From NCBI GenBank assembly GCA_002393555.1, contig DGSP01000064.1, positions 1-6,030 of the forward strand: a stretch of 6,030 bases of DNA. Direction: 5' to 3'. Below, in pieces: positions 1 through 6,030 of the stretch. The stretch's first letter is position 1. The number at the start of each line of letters is the position of its first letter. Source of the DNA: Prevotellaceae bacterium UBA4359. Its GTDB lineage: Bacteria; Bacteroidota; Bacteroidia; Bacteroidales; Bacteroidaceae. The notes below the pieces were generated by a model, which saw only the letters and a program-made list of their open reading frames with translations, was not told the origin of the DNA and searched no databases. The position numbers and the translations under genes are program-made.

Positions 1-26
1 GAGGCTCTTCCACACCCTCCGATGAG

Positions 27-80
27 TCTCTTCCACAGAGTCACGAGGGGCAGTGGAAGAGAGTCACGTGACTCTGTGGA
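27..80. repeat. Overlapping inverted repeats (alternative hairpins)
   Basis: Three perfect inverted repeats share the same bases. TCTCTTCCAC (27-36) pairs with 53-62 over 10 bp. Bases 32-45 pair with 67-80 over 14 bp. GAGTCACGTGACTC (61-74) is a 14-bp palindrome. The arms overlap, so the stems exclude one another. CTCTTCCAC also occurs as a direct copy at 5-13, and AGAGTCACG is repeated at 37-45 and 60-68. No T-run follows on either strand, so this is not a standard intrinsic terminator. It may be a decayed REP-like intergenic repeat. Confidence 0.6.
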
Positions 81-129
81 GTAGAGTCAGAAGAAGTAAC
101 GGCGAAGCCCCTCTGGAAACTTTTTTGCC

Positions 130-156
130 CACAGATTGCACAGATGGGCGCAGATT
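130..156. repeat. Short periodic CAGATT-type repeat
   Basis: CAGATT at 132-137, CAGATG at 141-146 and CAGATT at 151-156 are spaced 9 and 10 bases apart, with similar flanks (CACAGATTG, CACAGATGG, CGCAGATTC). Runs of this kind, with words such as CACAGATT and ACACGGAA, are from memory frequent in Bacteroidales intergenic DNA. No function can be read from the sequence. Confidence 0.45.
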
Positions 157-270
157 CATTTCTCACACAAATTTTTCGGATTGCTGTGTAGAAGGCATGG
201 AAGACACGGAAATGTAACCTCGTTGAAAAGACTGGAAACTGGATGTTAAGGAGGAATCGTTATTTTTTCG

Positions 271-278
271 TAACTTTG
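271..278 (+). promoter_or_regulatory. Bacteroidetes -7 promoter box for the GH98 gene
   Basis: TAACTTTG matches the Bacteroidetes sigma-ABfr -7 consensus TAnnTTTG exactly and lies 32 bases before the ATG at 311. Transcription would start at about 283-287, giving a leader of roughly 25 bases. No clear TTTG -33 box is visible at the expected distance; the bases around 244-252 match poorly. The A-rich stretch just before the ATG (304-310) replaces a Shine-Dalgarno site, as is usual in this phylum. Confidence 0.6.
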
Positions 279-310
279 CAAACAAAAACCTAAACTATAC
301 TCTCAAAAAA

Positions 311-382
311 ATGAAGAAACTTATGAATTTCCGTCTGGTGTTCGCCCTCCTCATGATGGTGGCAACACTGGCAGTGTCGGCT
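311..382 (+). other. Signal peptide of the GH98 protein
   Basis: Residues 1-24 contain a positive N-region (MKKLMNFR), a hydrophobic stretch (LVFALLMMVATLAV) and a small-residue cleavage site at V-S-A before Q25. There is no cysteine at the cleavage point, so this is a signal peptidase I substrate rather than a lipoprotein. It supports the ATG at 311 as the start. Confidence 0.85.
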
Positions 383-3300
383 CAGGAACGCCGACCCATC
401 GACTCACAACATCCTCTGTGGATGGTTCACATTGACGTGTGGAACAGTGCCGACCCACAGAAAATCATTGATTTGATACCTGATGACATCAAGCCCTATG
501 TGTGCATGAACCTGTCGCTTTCGTGTCAGTTCGACACGAAGACAGAGATGTACCGCATGCCACGTAATGCTGTGCGCACCTACAAGTCGTGGGCTACGGT
601 GTGTCAGGCCAACGGCATGTGGTTCTGCTGCCAGCCTGCATCGGGCGGACACACCCACATTCAGGACAATGACCTGGAGACTTTCGAGTATTTCTTCAAG
701 ACTTTCCCCAACTTCCTTGGTTGGAACTATGCCGAGCAGTTCTGGGGCTTCAACGAGGCGGGCGACAAGAGTTCGATGACGGAGTCGAGCCGATGGGCTT
801 TGTTTGCCAAACTCGTGGAGATGTCGCACAAGTACGGTGGCTTCCTCACTGTCAGTTGGTGTGGTGGCATCTACCACTTCAACACAGACCCCATTGCCGA
901 ACTGAAGTTGAACAAAGACTTTTTGGCTGCTTGCCAGAAGTACCCAGAAGCCATCCTCTTCCTATATAAATACACTCACTGCAGCAGTTTCTATAACAAC
1001 GAGAGCGTCTGCTGGGGACCATTCATCTCTGGTCTGACCAAGAACTACGGTGTGCGCTACGACAACTGCGGATGGAACGACATGACTTCCAAACTCATCG
1101 GTGAAAACAAGTGCAAATATCCCGGTGCGGCTGGCATCGGCACAGTGATGGAGCAGATGTGTGTGAATGGTGGTGCCGTGTGGGATGGCCCCGAACTGAT
1201 TTGGCGCGAGGAATGTTTCAAGAACGAATGGGATGCCACGGTGGATGGCTATTCATGCCGCAGGTGGTCGCTGTATGACGACTTCAAGGGCATCTGGCTG
1301 GACATGTGGCGCAAAGTCATCGACGGCACCATGTACATTCCCACCCGCGAGGAAGTGGTGGCCAAGACCAAGGCGGTCATCGTGCACGACAGCAGCGACG
1401 ACTTCAAGGTGCCAGACAATCTCTACAACGGGCTTTACCTGCAAACAGACCCCGGCAACCAACAGAAAGAGTGGCAGTGGACATACGGCCAATGGCAAAA
1501 CAACCTCACTTACTTCAAAAAGACTGGCCGCTATGGTGCCATCCCGATGGTCACGGGACTCTACGATGATGCCGCCAAGGCCATTCCCGTACAGGTGAAG
1601 AAATCGGTTTACAACTCCCGTTGGGGCAACGAATCCACCAAGGTGACAGAGTTCAACAAACTCTACCCAGAGGTGTCGAAGGGCGACCTCTACGTGAACC
1701 GCTACAAGAACCAACTTGTCACCTACACGCCCTACACCTACCTGAACAAGAAGAAGAACGCACGTGCTGACCTCCCCTTGCAGTACAACACCTGCGACTC
1801 GCTCAAACTTCGCTACTACCGCCTCTCCAGCGGCATCATCCGCGAGTATGCCGACCATATCGACTGCTACCTGAACAACTACCGCAACGACACCACTTTC
1901 GTGCGCGCCGACACGCTCATCGTCACAGGCGTGACGGGCGAACCCTCCTACACCATCAAGAGACACACCACGGGTGCCACCGGGCAGTCAGCATCAGCCA
2001 CGGCCCAATATGATGCCGACAAACAGACTTACACCGTCATCGTCCGTCACCTCGGAGCCGTCGATGTGACCTTGAACTGCACCGGCGCGAAAGACCGCTC
2101 TGATGCTGATGAAGGTCTGCCATCTACAGCCCTTTCACTGCCCAAGCAGCCTGAACCTTACCATGGTCCCATCATGATTGAGGCTGAGAACATGGACACC
2201 AAGAGTGCCGACCGCAAACTCACCAGTTCTGGTTGGTGGGCACAACACACCAAGAACTTTGCAGGCATGGGATACATCGAGATGCAAGCAAACACCAACA
2301 GCGCCCTGCGCCATCAGCAGAAACTGGCTGAAGGTGGCAATTACAACATCCGCATCCGCTATGCCAACAGCAGCAAGGCAGGGAGCCTGAGAGTGGCTGT
2401 CAACGGTGCCAATAAGATTGCAACCATTCAGAAAACTGGTGCGAGCGACTGGTTGGAAGCCGTCGTCCCCGTCACAATGAAGGCTGGCACCAACACGCTC
2501 GTCATCTCAAACATCAGTGCCATCAGCATGTACATAGACCAAGTGACCTACGAACCCGAAGGCACACCTGCCGAGGAGTACAACGTGAAAATTGAAGATG
2601 CCGATTTCGGACAGGTGACGGCAGACGTGGAAGCGGCTGCTGCCGGCCAAGAGGTGACCCTCACCATCAACCCCGAGGACGGCTATGCCATCAAGGCGCT
2701 GAAGGTGGTCAACTCCGTCTTCTTCACTCAGGGTCTGACCATCCCAGTAGAGGAAGGTGCCAAAGAGGTGACCTTCATCATGGAGGATGAGAACATGACC
2801 ATCCAGCCTATCTTCTACGACACACAGGCCATCTACAACCTCGACTTCACCAATGTGGCCAGCGGAGCGCTTCCTGCAGGTTGGCGCACCACCGACGGAA
2901 CCAGTGTGCGCAACTATCCGACGTCCAACAGCACTGGCCCACGCACCTTCGCAGGCTTGGTTGGCTATCAGGGCAAGGCTCTCTATTGGCGCACCACCAG
3001 TGCCGAATATGGCCGTCTGAACGACTACAAGTTGGCATTAGAGCCTGGCACCTATCAACTCATCTACGCAACGGCAGCATGGAAGGGTACACCCACCTAT
3101 CAGGCCAAGATTCTCAACAGCAGCGGCTTCACCGTCAAGGCATCGCCCACACACACCGCAAAGCCCAACATCAACGGAAACTATGCTGGCGACATCTCGT
3201 CCGCCACACGCTACACGCTGGATTTCGACATCAAGACTGCTGGCAATTACATCATCCAGTTTGCCGAGATTGGCGGTGGCATGCAGGAATTTCTGCTGGC

Positions 3301-3481
3301 CGAATGCCGACTGAGAAAACTACAAAGCACTTCCATCTTTGCCATTGAGGACAAGGGCGAGGAAGGAACTGAAACGGCTGAAATCTACAGTCTCTCAGGT
3401 GTGCGTCTGCCTGCACTCCAGAAGGGTGTCAACATCATCAGAAGTGCAGACGGCAAGACCCGAAAGGTGTTCGTGAAATAG
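311..3481 (+). CDS. Secreted multidomain GH98 family glycoside hydrolase
   Basis: The product is a predicted endo-acting glycoside hydrolase, exported and probably surface-attached or released. Residues 1-24 form a Sec signal peptide (KK, hydrophobic core, VSA before QE, no lipobox). Residues 27-345 match the GH98 catalytic domain: RRPIDSQHPLWMVHIDVWN, NYAEQFWGF, SWCGG, RYDNCGW and DGPELIW. E142, D251 and E295 are the likely catalytic carboxylates, by analogy with the Glu/Asp/Glu set of streptococcal GH98 enzymes. Residues 347-590 resemble the GH98 C-terminal domain. Residues 620-748 (start IMIEAENMD) are a CBM6/35-like sugar-binding module. Residues 757-836 form a small beta repeat domain (GQVTADVE...GQEVTLTINPEDGYAIKALKV). 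Residues 842-1003 are beta-rich and unassigned. Residues 1022-1056 form a Bacteroidales sorting-type tail. Characterised GH98 enzymes cut blood-group A/B glycans or, in Bacteroides ovatus, complex xylan; the substrate here cannot be decided. No SusC/D pair is nearby. Confidence 0.92.
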   Translation: MKKLMNFRLVFALLMMVATLAVSAQERRPIDSQHPLWMVHIDVWNSADPQKIIDLIPDDIKPYVCMNLSLSCQFDTKTEMYRMPRNAVRTYKSWATVCQANGMWFCCQPASGGHTHIQDNDLETFEYFFKTFPNFLGWNYAEQFWGFNEAGDKSSMTESSRWALFAKLVEMSHKYGGFLTVSWCGGIYHFNTDPIAELKLNKDFLAACQKYPEAILFLYKYTHCSSFYNNESVCWGPFISGLTKNYGVRYDNCGWNDMTSKLIGENKCKYPGAAGIGTVMEQMCVNGGAVWDGPELIWREECFKNEWDATVDGYSCRRWSLYDDFKGIWLDMWRKVIDGTMYIPTREEVVAKTKAVIVHDSSDDFKVPDNLYNGLYLQTDPGNQQKEWQWTYGQWQNNLTYFKKTGRYGAIPMVTGLYDDAAKAIPVQVKKSVYNSRWGNESTKVTEFNKLYPEVSKGDLYVNRYKNQLVTYTPYTYLNKKKNARADLPLQYNTCDSLKLRYYRLSSGIIREYADHIDCYLNNYRNDTTFVRADTLIVTGVTGEPSYTIKRHTTGATGQSASATAQYDADKQTYTVIVRHLGAVDVTLNCTGAKDRSDADEGLPSTALSLPKQPEPYHGPIMIEAENMDTKSADRKLTSSGWWAQHTKNFAGMGYIEMQANTNSALRHQQKLAEGGNYNIRIRYANSSKAGSLRVAVNGANKIATIQKTGASDWLEAVVPVTMKAGTNTLVISNISAISMYIDQVTYEPEGTPAEEYNVKIEDADFGQVTADVEAAAAGQEVTLTINPEDGYAIKALKVVNSVFFTQGLTIPVEEGAKEVTFIMEDENMTIQPIFYDTQAIYNLDFTNVASGALPAGWRTTDGTSVRNYPTSNSTGPRTFAGLVGYQGKALYWRTTSAEYGRLNDYKLALEPGTYQLIYATAAWKGTPTYQAKILNSSGFTVKASPTHTAKPNINGNYAGDISSATRYTLDFDIKTAGNYIIQFAEIGGGMQEFLLAECRLRKLQSTSIFAIEDKGEEGTETAEIYSLSGVRLPALQKGVNIIRSADGKTRKVFVK
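3374..3478 (+). other. C-terminal sorting-type tail of the GH98 protein
   Basis: Residues 1022-1056 read IYSLSGVRL, then QKGVNIIR, then GKTRKVFVK to the stop. This pattern (I-Y-[ND/SL]-x-G-x-R, then G-V/I-N/Y-I, then a basic beta strand ending in K) is the type IX secretion / Por-like C-terminal signal seen on many Prevotella and Bacteroides exported proteins. It suggests surface attachment or release through the outer membrane. Whether this host has a full type IX system cannot be seen from the window. Confidence 0.65.
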
Positions 3482-3527
3482 TCGCCAAAGAACGACATAG
3501 ACACACGGACATTCAGCCATGACCCAA

Positions 3528-3560
3528 AGAGTGGCTTCCGCACAGGCGGCAAACCACTCT
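3528..3560 (+). terminator. Probable transcription terminator hairpin after the GH98 gene
   Basis: AGAGTGG (3528-3534) pairs with CCACTCT (3554-3560), and inside it CCGC (3538-3541) pairs with GCGG (3546-3549) around an ACAG loop. The stem begins 47 bases after the stop codon. No T-run follows, so it is either a weak terminator or an mRNA-end stabilising structure. Confidence 0.5.
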
Positions 3561-3563
3561 GCA

Positions 3564-3647
3564 TGCAACGACGTACAAATTACAATAGTTACGGCACACC
3601 AATTGCATTTGGTGTGCCGTACAATTTATAATAGCAACGGCGTTGCA
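3564..3647. repeat. Compact palindromic intergenic element
   Basis: The element is bounded by a 7-bp inverted repeat, TGCAACG (3564-3570) and CGTTGCA (3641-3647). Immediately inside lie two direct copies of a 24-base unit (3571-3594 and 3617-3640) that agree at 19 of 24 positions. A perfect 13-bp hairpin (3590-3602 with 3609-3621) sits in the centre and shares its ends with the two units. GCAAC-GGC-GTTGC (3634-3646) makes a further small stem at the right end. The design resembles a REP-like or miniature palindromic repeat. No target-site duplication is evident. Confidence 0.55.
3590..3621. terminator. Strong 13-bp hairpin, possible bidirectional terminator
   Basis: ACGGCACACCAA (3591-3602) pairs perfectly with TTGGTGTGCCGT (3609-3620) around the 6-base loop TTGCAT, and T3590-A3621 adds a 13th pair. 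Being symmetric and placed between convergent genes, it could stop transcription from both sides. Flanking DNA is A/T-rich but has no true T-run on either strand, so a repeat-element role is equally possible. Confidence 0.5.
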
Positions 3648-3710
3648 CGTAGGGAGGAAAAGACGTTTCAGTTATCGCACTGACGGAAGGGCAACTTCAA
3701 ACATTTTAGC

Positions 3711-3745
3711 GTGAGTTCGGCATCACAGAACGTCTCTGAACTCAC
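3711..3745 (-). terminator. Terminator-like hairpin after the transporter gene
   Basis: On the minus strand GTGAGTTC (3745-3738) pairs with GAACTCAC (3718-3711) over 8 bp. A 4-bp inner stem (CAGA with TCTG) lies in the loop. The outer stem starts one base after the TGA stop (3749-3747) of the transporter. The downstream sequence GCTAAAATGTTTG is A/T-rich without a continuous T-run. It marks the likely end of the minus-strand operon. Confidence 0.55.
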
Positions 3746-3746
3746 T

Positions 3747-5123
3747 TCACTTAAACACCTCAAACACACCCACTTGGTCGAGGAAGACCAGACCGATGGC
3801 CAGTGGGGCAATGTAGCGCAGAGAGAAAATCAGAAGTTTGAAATAAGGAGTGCACAAGTCGCCAGCGTTGCTCAACTCGTTGCGGTAGAGTTTGCGGTCG
3901 AGCACCCACCCTGCAAAGATGCTGATGAGCATGCCGCCCAATGGCAGGAGGATACGGCCCGAAAGGTCGTCGAAAAGGGAGAAGATGTTGCGGCCGAAGA
4001 GGGTCACGCCACTCAGCGGACCAAACGAAAGGGAACACAGCGTGCCCAACACCAGCACGACGAGCGTGACGATGGTGGCCCCCTTCTTGCGCGTAAAGCC
4101 AAATTCCTCGGCCACATAGGCTGTAGCCACCTCATGCAGAGAGATGGCACTGGTCAGAGCGGCCACGAAGAGGAGGAAATAGAATGCCGTAGAAAAGATG
4201 ACAGCCAAGAAAGAGCCATCGCCGAGGGCTTGCTGGAAGACATTGGGCAGCGACACAAACGTCAGCCCTGCCCCAGCACCCACTTCGTTGGGATTCATGC
4301 CGATATTGAACACTGAGGGGAAGATGATGAAACCTGCCATGATGGCGATGAGCGTGTCGATGACAGCCACGTTCACAGCCGACTTGGCCAGCGGAGTTTT
4401 CTTGTCGAAATAACTGGCGTATGTACACAGACAGCCCATCGCCAGACTCAGCGAGTAGAACGCCTGCCCCATCGCATCCAGAATGGTGGTGCTATCGACC
4501 TTGCTCCAGTCGGGACGGAGCAGGAACTCTATGCCTTGCTTCGCACCGGGCAGCATGATGGAACAGATGGCCAAGAAGATGGTGAGGACGAACAGGGTGG
4601 GCATCATCACCTTGGCCGAACGTTCGATGCCCGACTGCACCCCACGGGTGATGACATAGTGAATGACGCCGATGAACAGGAAGAGCCACAAGGTGGGCAC
4701 CCAGGGGTTGGCCACAAAACGGTCGAAAATGCCTTCATACTCCTGGGCCGGCACTTCGTAGAAGGCGTTAGTGACCGAGAGGAAGGTGTAGTGCATGGTC
4801 CACGCACCCACCACCACATAGTAGCACAGGATGAACCAGCCCGTGAACACGCCCATGCGGCCCACCCACTTCCACGGAGAGCCGTTCGACACAATGCGGT
4901 AGGCACCAGCCGTGTTGGCATGGGTGTAGCGACCGATGAGGAACTCGCTAATCATGATGGGCAACCCCAACAACAGGATGCACAGCACATAGATGATGAT
5001 GAATGCCGCTCCGCCGTTCTGCCCCGTCTCGATGGGGAAACGCCACACATTACCCAACCCCACAGCAGAGCCTGCAGCCGCAAGGACTGCACCTATTTTC
5101 GAACCAAAATTTTCTCTTTCCAT
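3747..5123 (-). CDS. Sodium-dependent transporter, NSS (SNF) family
   Basis: This is an inner-membrane symporter that is expected to use the sodium gradient to import a small substrate, most often an amino acid. The 458-residue product starts as the family normally does (FGSKIGAVLAAAGSAVGLGNVWRFP). It carries the unwound TM1 signature GLGNVWRFP at 22-30, with gate arginine R28. TM3 has the tyrosine pair Y101/Y102. TM6 at about 217-239 contains GQAFYSLSLAMGCLCTYASY. TM8 has T324/S325 for the second sodium site, and TM10 begins near the acidic pair D385/D386, a candidate outer gate. I count 11 membrane segments, the last at about 428-449. This matches the short 11-TM bacterial subgroup (MhsT and Tyt1 type) rather than the 12-TM LeuT type. 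The start overlaps the end of the VanZ gene by 31 bp, so translation is probably coupled. The substrate is not readable from sequence. Confidence 0.93.
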   Translation of the reverse strand: MERENFGSKIGAVLAAAGSAVGLGNVWRFPIETGQNGGAAFIIIYVLCILLLGLPIMISEFLIGRYTHANTAGAYRIVSNGSPWKWVGRMGVFTGWFILCYYVVVGAWTMHYTFLSVTNAFYEVPAQEYEGIFDRFVANPWVPTLWLFLFIGVIHYVITRGVQSGIERSAKVMMPTLFVLTIFLAICSIMLPGAKQGIEFLLRPDWSKVDSTTILDAMGQAFYSLSLAMGCLCTYASYFDKKTPLAKSAVNVAVIDTLIAIMAGFIIFPSVFNIGMNPNEVGAGAGLTFVSLPNVFQQALGDGSFLAVIFSTAFYFLLFVAALTSAISLHEVATAYVAEEFGFTRKKGATIVTLVVLVLGTLCSLSFGPLSGVTLFGRNIFSLFDDLSGRILLPLGGMLISIFAGWVLDRKLYRNELSNAGDLCTPYFKLLIFSLRYIAPLAIGLVFLDQVGVFEVFK

Positions 5124-5482
5124 AGTTTATCTATATAGAAGAGACACAACGTGGCCACCAATGCGCCCACGGCATCTGCCTCAAAGTCAATCCAATCGCC
5201 AGAGCGGCACGTGGTCAGGTGGGCCTGCACCAACTCCATCGCCCCACCCAAAGCAAGGGCATAAAGGACCATGATGCCACGAACTGACCACGAGAACATC
5301 CGTCTTCCACGCGCCACATGGTCAGTCCACATCACCAGCACCAGCCCTCCGTACATGACCATGTGTACCCACTTGTCCATCAGCGGCACATCGCCCAATG
5401 GCGGATGCTCCGGGATGGGGATGGTGCTCAGCACCACGATGGCCACGGTCACAAACAGCGTGAGAATATATGCCTTTATCAT
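5093..5482 (-). CDS. VanZ-family membrane protein
   Basis: This is a small integral membrane protein of 129 residues, the usual length for single-domain VanZ-like proteins. Membrane segments are visible at about 4-21, 41-53, 66-84 and 104-117. Family residues are present: S19-T-I-P-I-P after TM1, DKWVH at 36-40 with Y44, then E83, Q86, R93, D96, D99 and D103 in the pattern E..Q......R..D..D...D..G. VanZ of enterococci gives low-level teicoplanin resistance by an unclear mechanism. Most chromosomal homologues, probably including this one, have no known function, and nothing nearby suggests glycopeptide resistance. Its ATG overlaps the stop of the CYTH gene (ATGA), and its own end runs 31 bp into the transporter gene. 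Confidence 0.85.
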   Translation of the reverse strand: MIKAYILTLFVTVAIVVLSTIPIPEHPPLGDVPLMDKWVHMVMYGGLVLVMWTDHVARGRRMFSWSVRGIMVLYALALGGAMELVQAHLTTCRSGDWIDFEADAVGALVATLCLFYIDKLWKEKILVRK

Positions 5483-5991
5483 AGTCTTTCGGAGGGGTCT
5501 TCTGATTGTTCAAACGCCACCTCGTCCTTCCACAGTTTGTAGGGACGGCGCAGCATGTACTTGTTGTAGTAGTGGTAGTCGCCCGTCACCTCCTTGCCCA
5601 GAAAGTCGGGCTTCTCATAGGTTTCGTCCTCGCTCTCCAACTCAATCTCCGCCAGCACCAAGCCTTCGTTGTCGCCAAAAAACTCATCCACCTCAATGGT
5701 GTGCTTGCCGTTTCTGACGAGATAGCGGTCTTTGTTCACCCTGCCTGGCATGCACAGAGCCATCAACTCGCGAGCATCCTCCAGCGAGATTTCTGTCTCA
5801 AACTCATATCGGGCAAAGCCATCCTTCCGCGAGGGTCCCTTGATGGTCAGATAGCCTTTGTCATCGCGGATTCGCACCCGAACCGTCTTGCCCGGCTCGG
5901 TGGCAAAATAGCCTTGCTCAATGTGCGTCTTGCTGTCGGCAAAAGACTTCCATTCACCCTTCACCAGAAACTTGCGTTCAATCTCCTGCAT
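5479..5991 (-). CDS. CYTH domain protein (triphosphatase-like)
   Basis: This is a soluble cytoplasmic protein of 170 residues with a single CYTH (triphosphate tunnel) domain. It has the ExExK signature E3-I-E-R-K7 at the very N-terminus. Further charged strands line the tunnel: R38/R40/R42 (VRVRIR), K51 (LTIKG), R61 with E63/E65 (RYEFE), K87/R89, E100/D102, and E115/E117/E119 (AEIELE). The C-terminal GDYHYYNKYML matches the family's usual ending. Characterised relatives hydrolyse inorganic triphosphate or other triphosphates, and class IV adenylate cyclases share the fold. A metal-dependent triphosphatase is the more likely activity, but this is inferred from family. I chose the ATG at 5991, which puts ExExK at residues 3-7 as in relatives. 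A GTG at 6015 in frame would add eight residues. It is the first visible gene of a three-gene run. Confidence 0.88.
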   Translation of the reverse strand: MQEIERKFLVKGEWKSFADSKTHIEQGYFATEPGKTVRVRIRDDKGYLTIKGPSRKDGFARYEFETEISLEDARELMALCMPGRVNKDRYLVRNGKHTIEVDEFFGDNEGLVLAEIELESEDETYEKPDFLGKEVTGDYHYYNKYMLRRPYKLWKDEVAFEQSEDPSERL

Positions 5992-6030
5992 TATAAAGTT
6001 AAAAGTTGAGTCCACTTTAAAAAGTCGGAC
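5992..6030 (-). other. Upstream sequence of the CYTH gene
   Basis: On the minus strand this A/T-rich stretch has no Shine-Dalgarno site. TAACTTTA (6001-5994) is one base off the Bacteroidetes -7 consensus, but it ends only two bases before the ATG, so as a promoter it would give an essentially leaderless message. A short palindrome ACTTT-AA-AAAGT lies at 6014-6025. Confidence 0.35.

Larger units (their letters stand above)
1..270. other. Non-coding upstream region with repeats
   Basis: I see no supportable gene here. Short open stretches run in from the left edge (one frame stops at 82-84, another at 69-71), but they coincide with an inverted-repeat cluster and show no recognisable protein. 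The left part (1-90) is a G/C-rich repeat cluster. A T6 run follows at 121-126 without a strong stem in front of it. The right part is A/T-richer and carries CAGATT-type repeats and the words GGAAGACACGGAAA. The 9-mer CTGGAAACT occurs at 113-121 and again at 232-240. The tail of an upstream gene ending near 84 cannot be excluded. Confidence 0.6.
3482..3746. other. Intergenic region between convergent genes
   Basis: These 265 bases separate the stop of the GH98 gene from the stop of the transporter gene on the other strand. No coding frame is supportable. The region holds three clear hairpins (3528-3560, 3590-3621, 3711-3745), a weaker 5-bp stem at 3668-3683, and an ordered palindromic element at 3564-3647. 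Confidence 0.75.
3747..5991 (-). other. Putative operon: CYTH - VanZ - NSS transporter
   Basis: The three minus-strand genes overlap head to tail: an ATGA 4-bp overlap at 5482-5479, then a 31-bp overlap at 5123-5093. No room exists for an intervening terminator, and a terminator-like hairpin follows the last stop. This supports a single transcript with translational coupling. The promoter is not identifiable in the 39 bases before the first ATG, so it may lie beyond the window edge or the operon may continue upstream. Confidence 0.75.

Overview
The window looks like chromosomal DNA from a member of the Bacteroidales, most likely Prevotellaceae. Three things point that way. A Bacteroidetes-type -7 box (TAACTTTG) lies upstream of the first gene. 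None of the genes has a convincing Shine-Dalgarno site. The first gene product ends in the short C-terminal tail (IYSLSGVRL...GVNIIR...TRKVFVK) common on secreted Prevotella and Bacteroides proteins. The genus assignment is inference.

Layout: bases 1-310 are non-coding. They hold a cluster of overlapping inverted repeats (27-80), a short CAGATT-type periodic stretch (about 130-156) and the promoter of the first gene. Bases 311-3481 (+) encode a 1056-residue secreted multidomain glycoside hydrolase of family GH98. It has a signal peptide, catalytic domain, GH98 C-terminal domain, CBM6/35-like module, a small beta-rich repeat domain, an unassigned beta-rich domain and a sorting-type tail. Bases 3482-3746 separate two convergent genes. 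They contain a hairpin behind each gene and, between these, a compact palindromic element of about 84 bp.

On the minus strand, three tightly packed genes run from right to left: a CYTH-domain triphosphatase-like protein (5991-5479), a VanZ-family membrane protein (5482-5093) and an 11-TM sodium:neurotransmitter symporter family transporter (5123-3747). They overlap by 4 and 31 bp, so they very likely form one translationally coupled operon. Their products have no known joint pathway: one is a soluble phosphate-binding barrel protein and two are inner-membrane proteins.

The GH98 enzyme probably acts on the cell surface or outside the cell, cutting complex polysaccharide or host glycan. No SusC/SusD pair, regulator or other CAZyme is present in the window, so it appears here as an isolated enzyme. 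No mobile element, CRISPR array, tRNA or rRNA was seen. Nothing here amounts to a clear new biological system. The items most worth a second look are the palindromic element at 3564-3647, the unassigned domain of the GH98 protein and the coupled CYTH-VanZ-transporter operon.
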